From Streptomyces sp. E2N166 (GTDB lineage: Bacteria; Actinomycetota; Actinomycetes; Streptomycetales; Streptomycetaceae): DNA of 34,721 nt. This document shows, piece by piece, positions 23,179 to 30,700 of the stretch; within the stretch, counting starts at the first letter, position 1, and the number at the start of each line of letters is the position of its first letter. The position numbers and the translations under genes are program-made. The stretch is from NCBI RefSeq assembly GCF_003671715.1, contig NZ_RAIF01000032.1:91034-125754 (forward strand), given 5' to 3'. The notes under the pieces are model-generated. The model did not search any database. It was not told the DNA's origin and saw only the letters and a program-made list of their open reading frames with translations.

Positions 23179-24563
23179 CCGAGCTCGCCACCATGGAATT
23201 CCACTCCCAGCCGCAGGCCGGCGAGCCCAAGCCGTGGGCGTTCCCGGCCCCCGAGCGCGGCAGCCTCGACAACGGCCTCACCGTGCTGCGCTGCCATCGT
23301 CCCGGCCAGCAGGTCGTCGCCGTGGAGGTGCTCCTCGACGCGCCCCTGGACGCCGAGCCGGCCGGCCTCGACGGTGTCGCCACGATCATGGCGCGCGCCT
23401 TCTCCGAGGGCACCGACAAGCACTCCGCCGAGGACTTCGCCGCCGAACTGGAGCGCTGCGGTGCCACCCTCGACGCACACGCCGACCACCCCGGCGTCCG
23501 GCTGAGCCTGGAGGTGCCGGCCTCACGCCTCGCCAAGGCCCTGGGCCTGGTCGCCGACGCGCTCAGGGCCCCCGCGTTCGCGGACAGCGAGGTCGAACGG
23601 CTGGTCCGCAACCGGCTCGACGAGATCCCGCACGAGCTGGCCAACCCTTCGCGCCGCGCGGCCAAGGAACTCTCCAAGGAACTGTTCCCGGCCGGGACCC
23701 GTATGTCGCGCCCGCGCCAGGGCACGGAGGAGACGGTCGCGAGCATCGACTCGGCGGCCGTGCGCGCCTTCTACGAGAAGCACGTCCGGCCCGCCACCGC
23801 CACCGCCGTGGTCGTCGGCGACCTCACCGGCGTCGACCTCGACGCGCTGCTCGGCGAGACGCTGGGCGCGTGGACCGGCTCCGTGGCCGAAGCCCGTCCC
23901 GTACCCCCGGTGAGCGCCGACGACACCGGCCGGGTCGTCATCGTGGACCGCCCCGGTGCCGTCCAGACGCAGTTGCTGATCGGCCGCACCGGCGCCGACC
24001 GGCACGACCGCGTGTGGCCCGCGCAGGTGCTCGGCACCTACTGCCTCGGCGGGACCCTCACCTCGCGCCTGGACCGCGTCCTGCGCGAGGAGAAGGGCTA
24101 CACCTACGGCGTACGGGCGTTCGGTCAGGTCATGCGCTCCGCGCCCGACGGCACGGGCGCCGCGATGCTCGCCATCAGCGGCTCCGTGGACACCCCCAAC
24201 ACCGGTCCCGCCCTGGAGGACCTGTGGACGGTGCTGCGCAAGCTCGCCGCGGAAGGTCTCACCGACGCCGAGCGTGACGTGGCCGTGCAGAACCTGGTGG
24301 GCGTGGCGCCGCTGAAGTACGAGACGGCGGCGGCCGTGGCGAGCACGCTGGCCGACCAGGTCGAGCAGCACCTGCCCGACGACTACCAGGCCACGCTCTA
24401 CCGCCAACTCGCCGCCACGGGCACCGTGGAGGCCACGGCGGCGGTCGTGAACGCCTTCCCGGTGGACCGTCTGGTGACGGTCCTCGTCGGCGACGCGGCG
24501 CAGATCAAGGAGCCGGTCGAGGCCCTCGGCATCGGTGAAGTCACCGTGGTGGCGGCCGAGTAG
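23175..24563 (+). CDS. M16 family peptidase-like, non-catalytic subunit
   Basis: The 462-residue protein is homologous in layout to its neighbour, but the HxxEH zinc site is replaced by the segment LDGVATIMARAFSEGT. The substrate-binding R/Y region GGTLTSRLDRVLREEKGYTYGVRA is well conserved, as in the inactive partner chains of M16B heterodimers. GTG 23175 overlaps the upstream stop in GTGA and has AGGAGG 8 bases before it; ATG 23193 is an alternative. The pair is probably made in equal amounts through coupled translation. A strong hairpin terminator follows 18 bases after the stop. Confidence 0.9.
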   Translation: MTELATMEFHSQPQAGEPKPWAFPAPERGSLDNGLTVLRCHRPGQQVVAVEVLLDAPLDAEPAGLDGVATIMARAFSEGTDKHSAEDFAAELERCGATLDAHADHPGVRLSLEVPASRLAKALGLVADALRAPAFADSEVERLVRNRLDEIPHELANPSRRAAKELSKELFPAGTRMSRPRQGTEETVASIDSAAVRAFYEKHVRPATATAVVVGDLTGVDLDALLGETLGAWTGSVAEARPVPPVSADDTGRVVIVDRPGAVQTQLLIGRTGADRHDRVWPAQVLGTYCLGGTLTSRLDRVLREEKGYTYGVRAFGQVMRSAPDGTGAAMLAISGSVDTPNTGPALEDLWTVLRKLAAEGLTDAERDVAVQNLVGVAPLKYETAAAVASTLADQVEQHLPDDYQATLYRQLAATGTVEATAAVVNAFPVDRLVTVLVGDAAQIKEPVEALGIGEVTVVAAE

Positions 24564-24580
24564 CGGCACACGCGCGCGGC

Positions 24581-24610
24581 GGCCCTGGTGACCGGAGTGT
24601 CACCAGGGCC
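24581..24610 (+). terminator. terminator after M16 operon
   Basis: A perfect 11-bp stem GGCCCTGGTGA (24581-24591) with 24600-24610 encloses an 8-base loop, followed by GTCATTTGTC. Confidence 0.87.
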
Positions 24611-24681
24611 GTCATTTGTCCGAATTGAGGGAGAGGCGGCCTGTCTGCCCTGTGGCGTGCGCTACAAAAGTCTTGTTGCGT

Positions 24682-24711
24682 TTGAGGATTGAACGCAGCC
24701 GCGTTTAGCGT
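24682..24711 (+). promoter_or_regulatory. promoter of the riboswitch-M23 peptidase transcript
   Basis: TTGAGG (24682-24687) and TAGCGT (24706-24711), 18 bases apart, fit the housekeeping promoter pattern. Transcription would start near 24718, leaving a leader of about 210 bases that holds the whole riboswitch. Confidence 0.6.
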
Positions 24712-24759
24712 CATCCAGGCTGTTCGTCAGGCAGTGCGCCGCACCCGCGGCACCGGACA

Positions 24760-24907
24760 GTCATCGCCGAGTCCCCGTACGGCGCGAGCCAGGGGAGCCG
24801 GGGACCCATCGCAGTCCCTGGGGTGAATCGGACGCCCGCGCGCAGCGAGGGGGTCCGTAGGAGACCTTCCACCTCCGAACCCGTCAGCTAACCCGGTAGG
24901 CGAGAGG
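24760..24907 (+). promoter_or_regulatory. ydaO/yuaA-type c-di-AMP riboswitch
   Basis: The leader contains the hallmark blocks of the ydaO class: GAGCCAGGGGAGCCGGGGAC at 24789-24808, CTGGGGTGAATC at 24820-24831, and CCCGTCAGCTAACCCGGTAGG at 24880-24900 region. CGCC (24765-24768) can pair with GGCG (24899-24902) to close the outer helix. In actinobacteria this RNA precedes genes for cell-wall hydrolases, and c-di-AMP binding turns expression off. The aptamer ends about 25 bases before the start codon. No separate intrinsic terminator is obvious, so the regulatory switch may lie at the ribosome site or within the aptamer's 3' side. Confidence 0.93.
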
Positions 24908-24929
24908 GAAGGAAAGGACCAGCCTCTAC

Positions 24930-25694
24930 ATGGCGTTCACGCGCGCCACCGGGAAGCACCGTCGTCCCAGCCGGGTGCACCGCACCACCGCCCGCGCGGC
25001 GGGTGTCGCGGCCCTCGCCACCACCGGCGTCGTCGGCACCCTCGCGGCTCCGGCGCTCGCCGCCGAGCCCCAGGCTGAGCAGAGCGGACTCACCCCGGTC
25101 ATCACCATCGGCGACTCCATAGCCGACGAGATCGACGCCCAGGCCACCGCGCAGGAGCAGGCGGCCCTGCACGCCGCCGCCCGTGAGGCGGCCCAGGAGG
25201 CCGCGCGCGAGCGGGCGGCCGAGGCGGCCAAGGAGGCGCGCGAGGCCAAGGAGCGCGCCGCGCGCGAGGCGGAGCGCAAGCGCCTCAACACCTTCGTGTC
25301 GCCGATCACCGCCTCCTACGTCTCCACCGCCTACCAGGCCGGCAGCTCGCTGTGGTCCTCCGGCAGCCACACCGGCATCGACTTCCACGCCTCCAGCGGC
25401 ACGTCCGTGCACGCGGTCGGCGTCGGCACCGTCGTCGAGGCCGGCTGGGGCGGGGCGTACGGCAACCAGGTCGTGATCAAGATGCACGACGGCACGTACA
25501 CGCAGTACGGCCACCTGTCGTCCATCGGCGTCTCGGTCGGCCAGGCGGTCGTCCCCGGGCAGCAGATCGGCCTGTCCGGCGCCACCGGCAACGTCACCGG
25601 ACCGCACCTGCACTTCGAGGCCCGTACGAGCCCCGAGTACGGCTCGGACCTGGACCCCGTCGCCTACCTCCGCTCCCACGGCGTGAACGTCTGA
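24930..25694 (+). CDS. Secreted M23 family cell-wall endopeptidase
   Basis: The 254-residue precursor has a long basic n-region, a hydrophobic stretch (GVAALATTGVVGTLAAPALA) and an AxA cleavage site near residue 44. An Ala/Glu/Arg-rich helical stalk spans residues 68-120, likely a coiled coil. The LytM/M23 domain follows, with zinc ligands His147 and Asp151 in HTGID, His195 in YGHLS and His228 in PHLHFE (His226 catalytic). It should cut peptidoglycan cross-bridges outside the membrane, as in growth or spore germination. The ATG at 24930 has AAGGA 11 bases upstream, a little far. It is controlled by the c-di-AMP riboswitch in its leader and ends in a strong terminator, so it is monocistronic. 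Confidence 0.95.
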   Translation: MAFTRATGKHRRPSRVHRTTARAAGVAALATTGVVGTLAAPALAAEPQAEQSGLTPVITIGDSIADEIDAQATAQEQAALHAAAREAAQEAARERAAEAAKEAREAKERAAREAERKRLNTFVSPITASYVSTAYQAGSSLWSSGSHTGIDFHASSGTSVHAVGVGTVVEAGWGGAYGNQVVIKMHDGTYTQYGHLSSIGVSVGQAVVPGQQIGLSGATGNVTGPHLHFEARTSPEYGSDLDPVAYLRSHGVNV

Positions 25695-25715
25695 CGACGG
25701 ACGGCACGACATCCG

Positions 25716-25755
25716 AAAGCCCCGGCTCCCCGAGCCGGGGCTTTTGGATTCTTTT
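25716..25755 (+). terminator. intrinsic terminator after M23 peptidase gene
   Basis: AAAGCCCCGGCTC (25716-25728) pairs perfectly with 25732-25744 around a 3-base loop. It is followed by a T-rich tail (TTTTGGATTCTTTT), the most classical intrinsic terminator in the window. Confidence 0.93.
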
Positions 25756-25892
25756 CCCTCGGCGGAAGCGTCGCTGACCAAAAAATTGCCATGAAATCCG
25801 ACCTGCCGTCGGAATATGCGCTTGATTGGCCTAGAGTCACTGAGCACACGTCAATCGTCGACGTTTCACGGGGATTAAGGCGGAGGTCGGGC

Positions 25893-26588
25893 ATGCGTAT
25901 TCCGGCGCACTCGGTGTGTACGGCGATCCGGGACGACATCGTCACCGGCGTCCACGGACGCGGCAGTCGGCTCACCGAGGAACTCCTGGCCCGTCGCTAC
26001 GGCGTCTCCCGCGTCCCGGTCCGTGAGGCCCTGCGCACGCTGGAGGCCGAGGGCTTCGTGGTGACGCGGCGGCACGCGGGCGCGTGCGTCGCGGAACCCA
26101 CCGAGCAGGAGGCCACCGACCTGCTGGAGACGCGCACGCTCCTCGAACCCCTCGGCGCCTCCCGGGCCGCCCGGCGCCGCACCGAGGCCCACCTCAAGGT
26201 GCTGCGCGGGCTGGTCAGGCTGGGGCAGGAGCGCGCCAGGCAGGGCAACAGCGAGGATCTGCGCTCACTGGACGGGTGGTTCCACGAGACCCTCGCCCAG
26301 GCCGTCGGCAGCCCTTCGCTGACGGCCTTGCTGACCCAGCTGCGCCACAAGATCGCCTGGATGTACGTCGTGGAGGCGTCCGCCGGGCCCGTGGAGTGCT
26401 GGGCGGAGCACGGCGCGATCGTCGACGCGGTGGCCCGGGGCGACGGCGAGCGCGCGCGGGCGCTCATGACGCTGCACACCGAGCGGTCGACGCCGGCGCA
26501 CCGGCTGCGATTCGTCTCCGGGGGTGAGCGGGCGGAGCGTGTGAGGAAATCGCAACGTCCCGTAAACATGCCGAGCCTGCGGTATTAA
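25893..26588 (+). CDS. GntR-family transcriptional regulator (FCD type)
   Basis: The 231-residue protein has an N-terminal winged helix at about residues 5-70 (LTEELLARRYGVSRVPVREALRTLEAEGFV) and an FCD domain (ATDLLETRTLLEPLGASRAA, then WFHETLAQAVGSPSLTALL, with a later His in WAEHGAIVDAV). This is the FadR subgroup, which usually senses small carboxylates. The ATG at 25893 follows GGAGG by 6 bases. The frame is open to 25791, but that part is the promoter leader, which is AT-rich. It converges on ptsH and shares a bidirectional terminator with it. It is not DasR, which belongs to the HutC subgroup. The target is unknown. Confidence 0.88.
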   Translation: MRIPAHSVCTAIRDDIVTGVHGRGSRLTEELLARRYGVSRVPVREALRTLEAEGFVVTRRHAGACVAEPTEQEATDLLETRTLLEPLGASRAARRRTEAHLKVLRGLVRLGQERARQGNSEDLRSLDGWFHETLAQAVGSPSLTALLTQLRHKIAWMYVVEASAGPVECWAEHGAIVDAVARGDGERARALMTLHTERSTPAHRLRFVSGGERAERVRKSQRPVNMPSLRY

Positions 26589-26674
26589 CACGGGCGCCGT
26601 ATACAAAGAGGGATTAATTCGGGGGGCTATTTCCTGCTGCCCATGAAAACGGGGAAGTGGAAATAGAAAACAAG

Positions 26675-26702
26675 AGGCCCGCCCGGTGGTCCGGGCGGGC
26701 CT
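26675..26702. terminator. bidirectional terminator between gntR-type gene and ptsH
   Basis: A perfect 12-bp stem AGGCCCGCCCGG (26675-26686) with 26691-26702 encloses a TGGT loop. A-rich sequence to the left (AAATAGAAAACAAG) gives a T-rich tail for ptsH on the minus strand, and TTTCGG follows on the plus strand. Confidence 0.9.
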
Positions 26703-26718
26703 TTCGGTGTCGCGTTGC

Positions 26719-27000
26719 TCAGACGGTCTCGGGGAGTTCCTCGAGCCCCTCGGCGACCAGCTTCGCCAGCCGGTCCAGGGCGACGTCCGCGCCCTCGGCG
26801 TCGGCGGCGAGGACGATCTCCTCGCCGCCCTGGGCGCCGAGGCCGAGGACGGCCAGCATGGAGGCCGCGTTGACGGGGGACCCGTCGGCCTTGGCGATCG
26901 TCACCGGGACGCCTGTGGCCGTGGCGGCTCGGACGAAGATGGAGGCGGGGCGGGCGTGGAGACCCTCGGCCCAGCCGACGTTGACGCGGCGCTCAGCCAT
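26719..27000 (-). CDS. ptsH: HPr phosphocarrier protein of the PTS
   Basis: HPr relays phosphate from enzyme I to the sugar-specific EIIA proteins. The 93-residue protein has the active-site His15 in GLHARPAS and a serine at position 47 in NAASMLAVLGLGA, equivalent to the regulatory Ser46 of low-GC bacteria. The ATG has GAAGGG 9 bases upstream. Two DasR-type operators lie 33-63 bases upstream of the start, so N-acetylglucosamine metabolism should induce it. The other PTS genes are not in the window. Confidence 0.97.
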   Translation of the reverse strand: MAERRVNVGWAEGLHARPASIFVRAATATGVPVTIAKADGSPVNAASMLAVLGLGAQGGEEIVLAADAEGADVALDRLAKLVAEGLEELPETV

Positions 27001-27032
27001 GTGATGCTGCCCTTCAGGTTTTCAGGGGTTCA

Positions 27033-27063
27033 GGTTGTCTAGACCAGTCTTGTCTAGACCAGT
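27033..27063 (-). promoter_or_regulatory. two tandem DasR operators (dre) upstream of ptsH
   Basis: GGTTGTCTAGACCAGT (27033-27048) and TCTTGTCTAGACCAGT (27048-27063) each carry the dre core TGTCTAGACCA. They match about 13-14 of 16 positions of the consensus ACTGGTCTAGACCAGT. They overlap by one base, with centres 15 bp apart. DasR represses PTS and chitin-use genes and is released by glucosamine-6-phosphate. Confidence 0.88.
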
Positions 27064-27197
27064 TTCCCACATCGTGAAGCTTGCGAGGACGGCTGCTGCC
27101 GTCCCGTGTGGTCGTCGGACCGCGGCCTCGGCCCGACCTTCCGTCCTCCACAGACTGCCTCGCGCCGTTGTCGTACGCGAGCCGTACTCTGGGGCCC

Positions 27198-30041
27198 ATG
27201 CAGACCTCGTCGGACCGGCACGAGTACCCCGCCCACTGGGAAGCCGACGTGGTGCTGCGCGACGGCGGCACCGCGCGCGTCCGCCCCATCACCGTTGATG
27301 ACGCCGAGCGCCTGGTCAGCTTCTACGAGCAGGTCTCCGACGAGTCGAAGTACTACCGCTTCTTCGCGCCGTACCCTCGCCTGTCCGCCAAGGACGTCCA
27401 CCGCTTCACGCACCACGACTTTGTGGACCGGGTGGGACTCGCGGCCACCATCGGCGGCGAGTTCATCGCCACCGTACGCTACGACCGGATCGGCGCCGGT
27501 GGAACACCCGCCTCCGCACCGGCCGACGAGGCCGAGGTCGCCTTCCTCGTCCAGGACGCCCACCAGGGGCGCGGCGTCGCCTCCGCGCTGCTGGAGCACG
27601 TCGCCGCCGTCGCCCGCGAGCGCGGCATCCGCCGCTTCGCCGCCGAGGTGCTGCCCGCCAACACCAAGATGATCAAGGTGTTCATGGATGCCGGGTACAC
27701 CCAGAAGCGGAGCTTCGAGGACGGTGTGGTCCGTCTGGAGTTCGATCTCGAACCGACCGACCGCTCGCTCGCCGTGCAGTACGCGCGCGAGCACCGCGCG
27801 GAGGCGCGTTCGGTTCAGCGGTTGTTGCAGCCCGGCTCGGTGGCGGTCATCGGCACCGGCCGCACACCGGGAGGCGTCGGCCGCAGCATCCTCGGCAACA
27901 TCCGCGACGCGGGCTACACCGGCCGGCTGTACGCCGTGAACAAGGCCCTGCCCGAGGCGCGGAAGGAGCTCGACGGAGTGCCCGCCTGCCGCTCGGTGCG
28001 CGAGATCGACGGGCCCGTCGACCTCGCCGTCGTCACCGTGCCCGCCGAGCACGTCCCCGAGGTCGTCACCGAGTGCGGCGAGCACGGCGTGCAGGGCCTC
28101 GTCGTGATCTCCGCCGGGTATGCCGACAGCGGCCCGGAAGGACGCGAACGACAGCGCGCCCTCGTGCGGCACGCGCGCACGTACGGCATGCGGATCATCG
28201 GGCCCAACGCCTTCGGGATCATCAACTCGTCCCCCCAGGTGCGGCTCAACGCCTCCCTCGCCCCCGAGATGCCGCGCCCCGGCCGGATCGGGCTGTTCGC
28301 CCAGTCCGGTGCCATCGGCATCGCCCTGCTGTCCCGGCTGCACCGGCGCGGCGGCGGGGTCACCGGCGTCACCGGCGTGTCGACCTTCGTCTCCTCCGGC
28401 AACCGGGCCGACGTCTCCGGCAACGACGTATTGCAGTACTGGTACGACGACCCGGAGACCGACGTCGCGCTGATGTACCTGGAGTCCATCGGCAATCCGC
28501 GCAAGTTCACCCGCCTGGCCCGGCGGACGGCGGCCGTCAAGCCGCTGGTCGTGGTGCAGGGCGCCCGGCACGGCGGCGTGGCACCGCAGGGACACGCGGT
28601 TCGAGCGACGCGGCTGCCCCACGCGACCGTCTCCGCGCTGCTGCGGCAGGCCGGTGTGATCCGCGTCGACACGATCACCGACCTGGTCGACGCCGGGCTG
28701 CTCCTCGCCCGCCAGCCGTTGCCCGCCGGCCCGAGGGTGGCGATCCTGGGGAACTCCGAATCCCTCGGCCTTCTGACGTACGACGCCTGCCTCTCCGAGG
28801 GGCTGCGGCCGCACTCGCCCCTGGACCTGACGACGGCGGCCTCGGCGGACGACTTCCACGCGGCTCTCTCCCGCGCCCTGGCCGACGACACGTGTGACGC
28901 CGTGGTGGTGACGGCCATCCCGACGGTGGGGGAGGGCTCGGCCGGTGACGCGGCGCTGGCGGACGCCCTGCGGTCGGCGGTGGCCGCGGCGCCCGGCAAG
29001 CCGGTCCTGGTGGTCCACGTCGAACTGGGCGGCCTCGCGGAAGCCCTGTCCGCGGCGACGAGCACGGCGCCGCAGGCCACCGCGAGCACGGCGCCCCGGA
29101 CGGCGTCGAGCGCCCCTGAGGAGTCCCGCTCCGCAGCCCCGGCACCGCGGCTGCCCTCCGTCGAGGCTCCGGAAGGGACCCACCACATCCCCGCCTACCC
29201 CGCCGCCGAACGGACCGTCCGCGCCCTCGCGCAGGCCGTCGCATACGCCCAGTGGCGAGGTGACGCCGCCGACCCCGGGAAGGTGCCGGAGTACGAGGAC
29301 ATCGACGAGAAGGGTGCCGCCGGACTGATAGCCGGGCACCTCGCGCGCGGGCAGGGGCTCACCCTCGGCACGCAGGAGACCTGCGACCTGCTCGGCAGGT
29401 ACGGCATCCACGTCCACCGCGCCCTGCCCGCCCCCGCCCCCGACGACGCCGTCGCCGCCGCGCGGACCATCGGCTACCCCGTCGCCCTCAAGGCCACCGC
29501 CCCGCACCTGCGCCACCGCGCCGACCTGGGCGGCGTACGCCTGGACCTCGCGGACGAGGAGCAACTGCGTCGCGCGTACGCCGAGTTGACCGATTTGTTC
29601 GGGAAGCCCCAGGAACTGCGACCGGTGGTGCAGGGCATGGCACCGCGCGGCGTCGACACGGTCGTGCGGGCGGTCATCGACCCGGCGGCCGGTGCGGTGC
29701 TCTCCTTCGGGCTCGCCGGTGCGGCCACCCAGCTGCTCGGCGACACGGCGCACCGGCTGATCCCGGTCACCGACCGGGAGGCCACCTCGCTCATCCGCTC
29801 GATCCGCACGGCCCCCCTGCTCTTCGGCTGGCGCGGCTCGGCCCCGGTCGACAGCTCCGCCCTGGAGGAGCTGCTGCTGCGGGTCTCCCGGCTGGTCGAC
29901 GACCATCCGGAGGTCGTCGCGGTCACCCTGGAACCGGTCGTCGTCGCCCCGCGCGGCCTGAGCGTCCTCGGCGCCTCCGTCCGCCTCGCGCCGCCTCCTG
30001 CCAGGGACGACCTCGGCCCGCGGACCCTGCCGGCGTACTGA
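27198..30041 (+). CDS. patA: Pat-type GNAT acetyltransferase fused to NDP-forming acyl-CoA synthetase-like domains
   Basis: The 947-residue protein starts with a GNAT domain (about residues 18-170; acetyl-CoA loop QDAHQGRGVASALL). A CoA-binding Rossmann domain (VAVIGTGRTPGGVGRSI, about 215-300) and succinyl-CoA-ligase-like domains (IGPNAFGIINSS; GLFAQSGAIGIALLSRL) follow. A C-terminal ATP-grasp domain (about 720-940, GYPVALKATAPHLRHRADLGGVRLDL) is preceded by an Ala/Ser/Pro linker. Salmonella Pat has the same parts in opposite order and acetylates acyl-CoA synthetases, using the synthetase part to sense acetyl-CoA. The loop that normally reads SHTGALAG is GHAVRATR here (His466), so synthetase activity is probably lost. 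The ATG at 27198 has only a weak GGGG, and TACTCT 7 bases upstream suggests a leaderless mRNA. Confidence 0.88.
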   Translation: MQTSSDRHEYPAHWEADVVLRDGGTARVRPITVDDAERLVSFYEQVSDESKYYRFFAPYPRLSAKDVHRFTHHDFVDRVGLAATIGGEFIATVRYDRIGAGGTPASAPADEAEVAFLVQDAHQGRGVASALLEHVAAVARERGIRRFAAEVLPANTKMIKVFMDAGYTQKRSFEDGVVRLEFDLEPTDRSLAVQYAREHRAEARSVQRLLQPGSVAVIGTGRTPGGVGRSILGNIRDAGYTGRLYAVNKALPEARKELDGVPACRSVREIDGPVDLAVVTVPAEHVPEVVTECGEHGVQGLVVISAGYADSGPEGRERQRALVRHARTYGMRIIGPNAFGIINSSPQVRLNASLAPEMPRPGRIGLFAQSGAIGIALLSRLHRRGGGVTGVTGVSTFVSSGNRADVSGNDVLQYWYDDPETDVALMYLESIGNPRKFTRLARRTAAVKPLVVVQGARHGGVAPQGHAVRATRLPHATVSALLRQAGVIRVDTITDLVDAGLLLARQPLPAGPRVAILGNSESLGLLTYDACLSEGLRPHSPLDLTTAASADDFHAALSRALADDTCDAVVVTAIPTVGEGSAGDAALADALRSAVAAAPGKPVLVVHVELGGLAEALSAATSTAPQATASTAPRTASSAPEESRSAAPAPRLPSVEAPEGTHHIPAYPAAERTVRALAQAVAYAQWRGDAADPGKVPEYEDIDEKGAAGLIAGHLARGQGLTLGTQETCDLLGRYGIHVHRALPAPAPDDAVAAARTIGYPVALKATAPHLRHRADLGGVRLDLADEEQLRRAYAELTDLFGKPQELRPVVQGMAPRGVDTVVRAVIDPAAGAVLSFGLAGAATQLLGDTAHRLIPVTDREATSLIRSIRTAPLLFGWRGSAPVDSSALEELLLRVSRLVDDHPEVVAVTLEPVVVAPRGLSVLGASVRLAPPPARDDLGPRTLPAY

Positions 30042-30099
30042 CCGCCCGCGGCCGGGGCCGGGTACCGCACGAGCGTGCCTCGCAGTCGGTGCGCCCCCG

Positions 30100-30105
30100 T
30101 AGGAT
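30100..30105 (+). promoter_or_regulatory. -10 element for a leaderless DUF5998 transcript
   Basis: TAGGAT ends 7 bases before the ATG at 30113, the normal distance to a transcription start. The mRNA would therefore begin at or just before the start codon. The -35 element is weak. Confidence 0.55.
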
Positions 30106-30112
30106 GGACGGC

Positions 30113-30700
30113 ATGGCCAAGACCAGTACGACGACCCAGGGGCTGCGAGCGGCGATCGAGCGCAGCGGCTACTACCCGGCCCTCGTGGCCGATGCGGTGG
30201 AGGCCGCCGTGGGCGGCGAGCCCGTCAGGTCGTACCTGGTCCATCAGGAGACGACGTTCGACCAGAACGAGGTGCGCCGGCACGTGACCGTGCTGGTGCT
30301 CACCGGCAACCGCTTCATCGTCAGCCACACCGACGAGCAGGCCGCCGACGACACCTCTCCGACGCCGTACGCCACGACCTCCACGGAGTCCGTCAAGCTC
30401 GGCCGGATCTCGTCCATCGTCGTCAGCCGCGTGGTCGCCAACCCGGAGCAGTACAAGCCGGGCACGCTGCCCCGCGAGATCGTGCTGACCATCGGCTGGG
30501 GCGCAGTCTCCCGCCTCGACCTGGAGCCGGCCGCCTGCGGCGACCCCAACTGCGAGGCCGACCACGGCTACACGGGCAGTTCGACGGCCGACGACCTCAG
30601 CCTGCGCGTCAGCGAGGCCGGGGACGGCCCGGAGACTGTGCGCCAGGCGCTCGCCTTCGCCCAGGCCCTCTCCGAGGCGACCGCGGATTCCGCCCGCTGA
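30113..30700 (+). CDS. DUF5998 conserved actinobacterial protein
   Basis: The 195-residue soluble protein has no known function. It starts with a helical segment (LRAAIERSGYYPALVADAVEAAVGGE) followed by a beta-rich body (YLVHQETTFDQNEVRRHVTVLVLTGNRFIVSH) that recalls PH-like or YokE-type folds with alternating strands. A CGDPNCEADHGY segment could bind a metal. The C-terminal helix ends the chain. ATG 30113 gives the MAKTSTTTQG start; ATG 30104 and GTG 30089 are less likely because the -10 element lies there. Its stop overlaps the next start (TGATG), so the two genes form an operon. Context does not reveal a role. Confidence 0.85.
   Translation: MAKTSTTTQGLRAAIERSGYYPALVADAVEAAVGGEPVRSYLVHQETTFDQNEVRRHVTVLVLTGNRFIVSHTDEQAADDTSPTPYATTSTESVKLGRISSIVVSRVVANPEQYKPGTLPREIVLTIGWGAVSRLDLEPAACGDPNCEADHGYTGSSTADDLSLRVSEAGDGPETVRQALAFAQALSEATADSAR

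Noticed and set aside
27054..29906. 950-codon open frame antisense to the Pat-type gene
   Set aside because: It is rich in Gly, Arg, Asp and His with no hydrophobic core, mirrors the codon pattern of the real gene and lacks a start signal.
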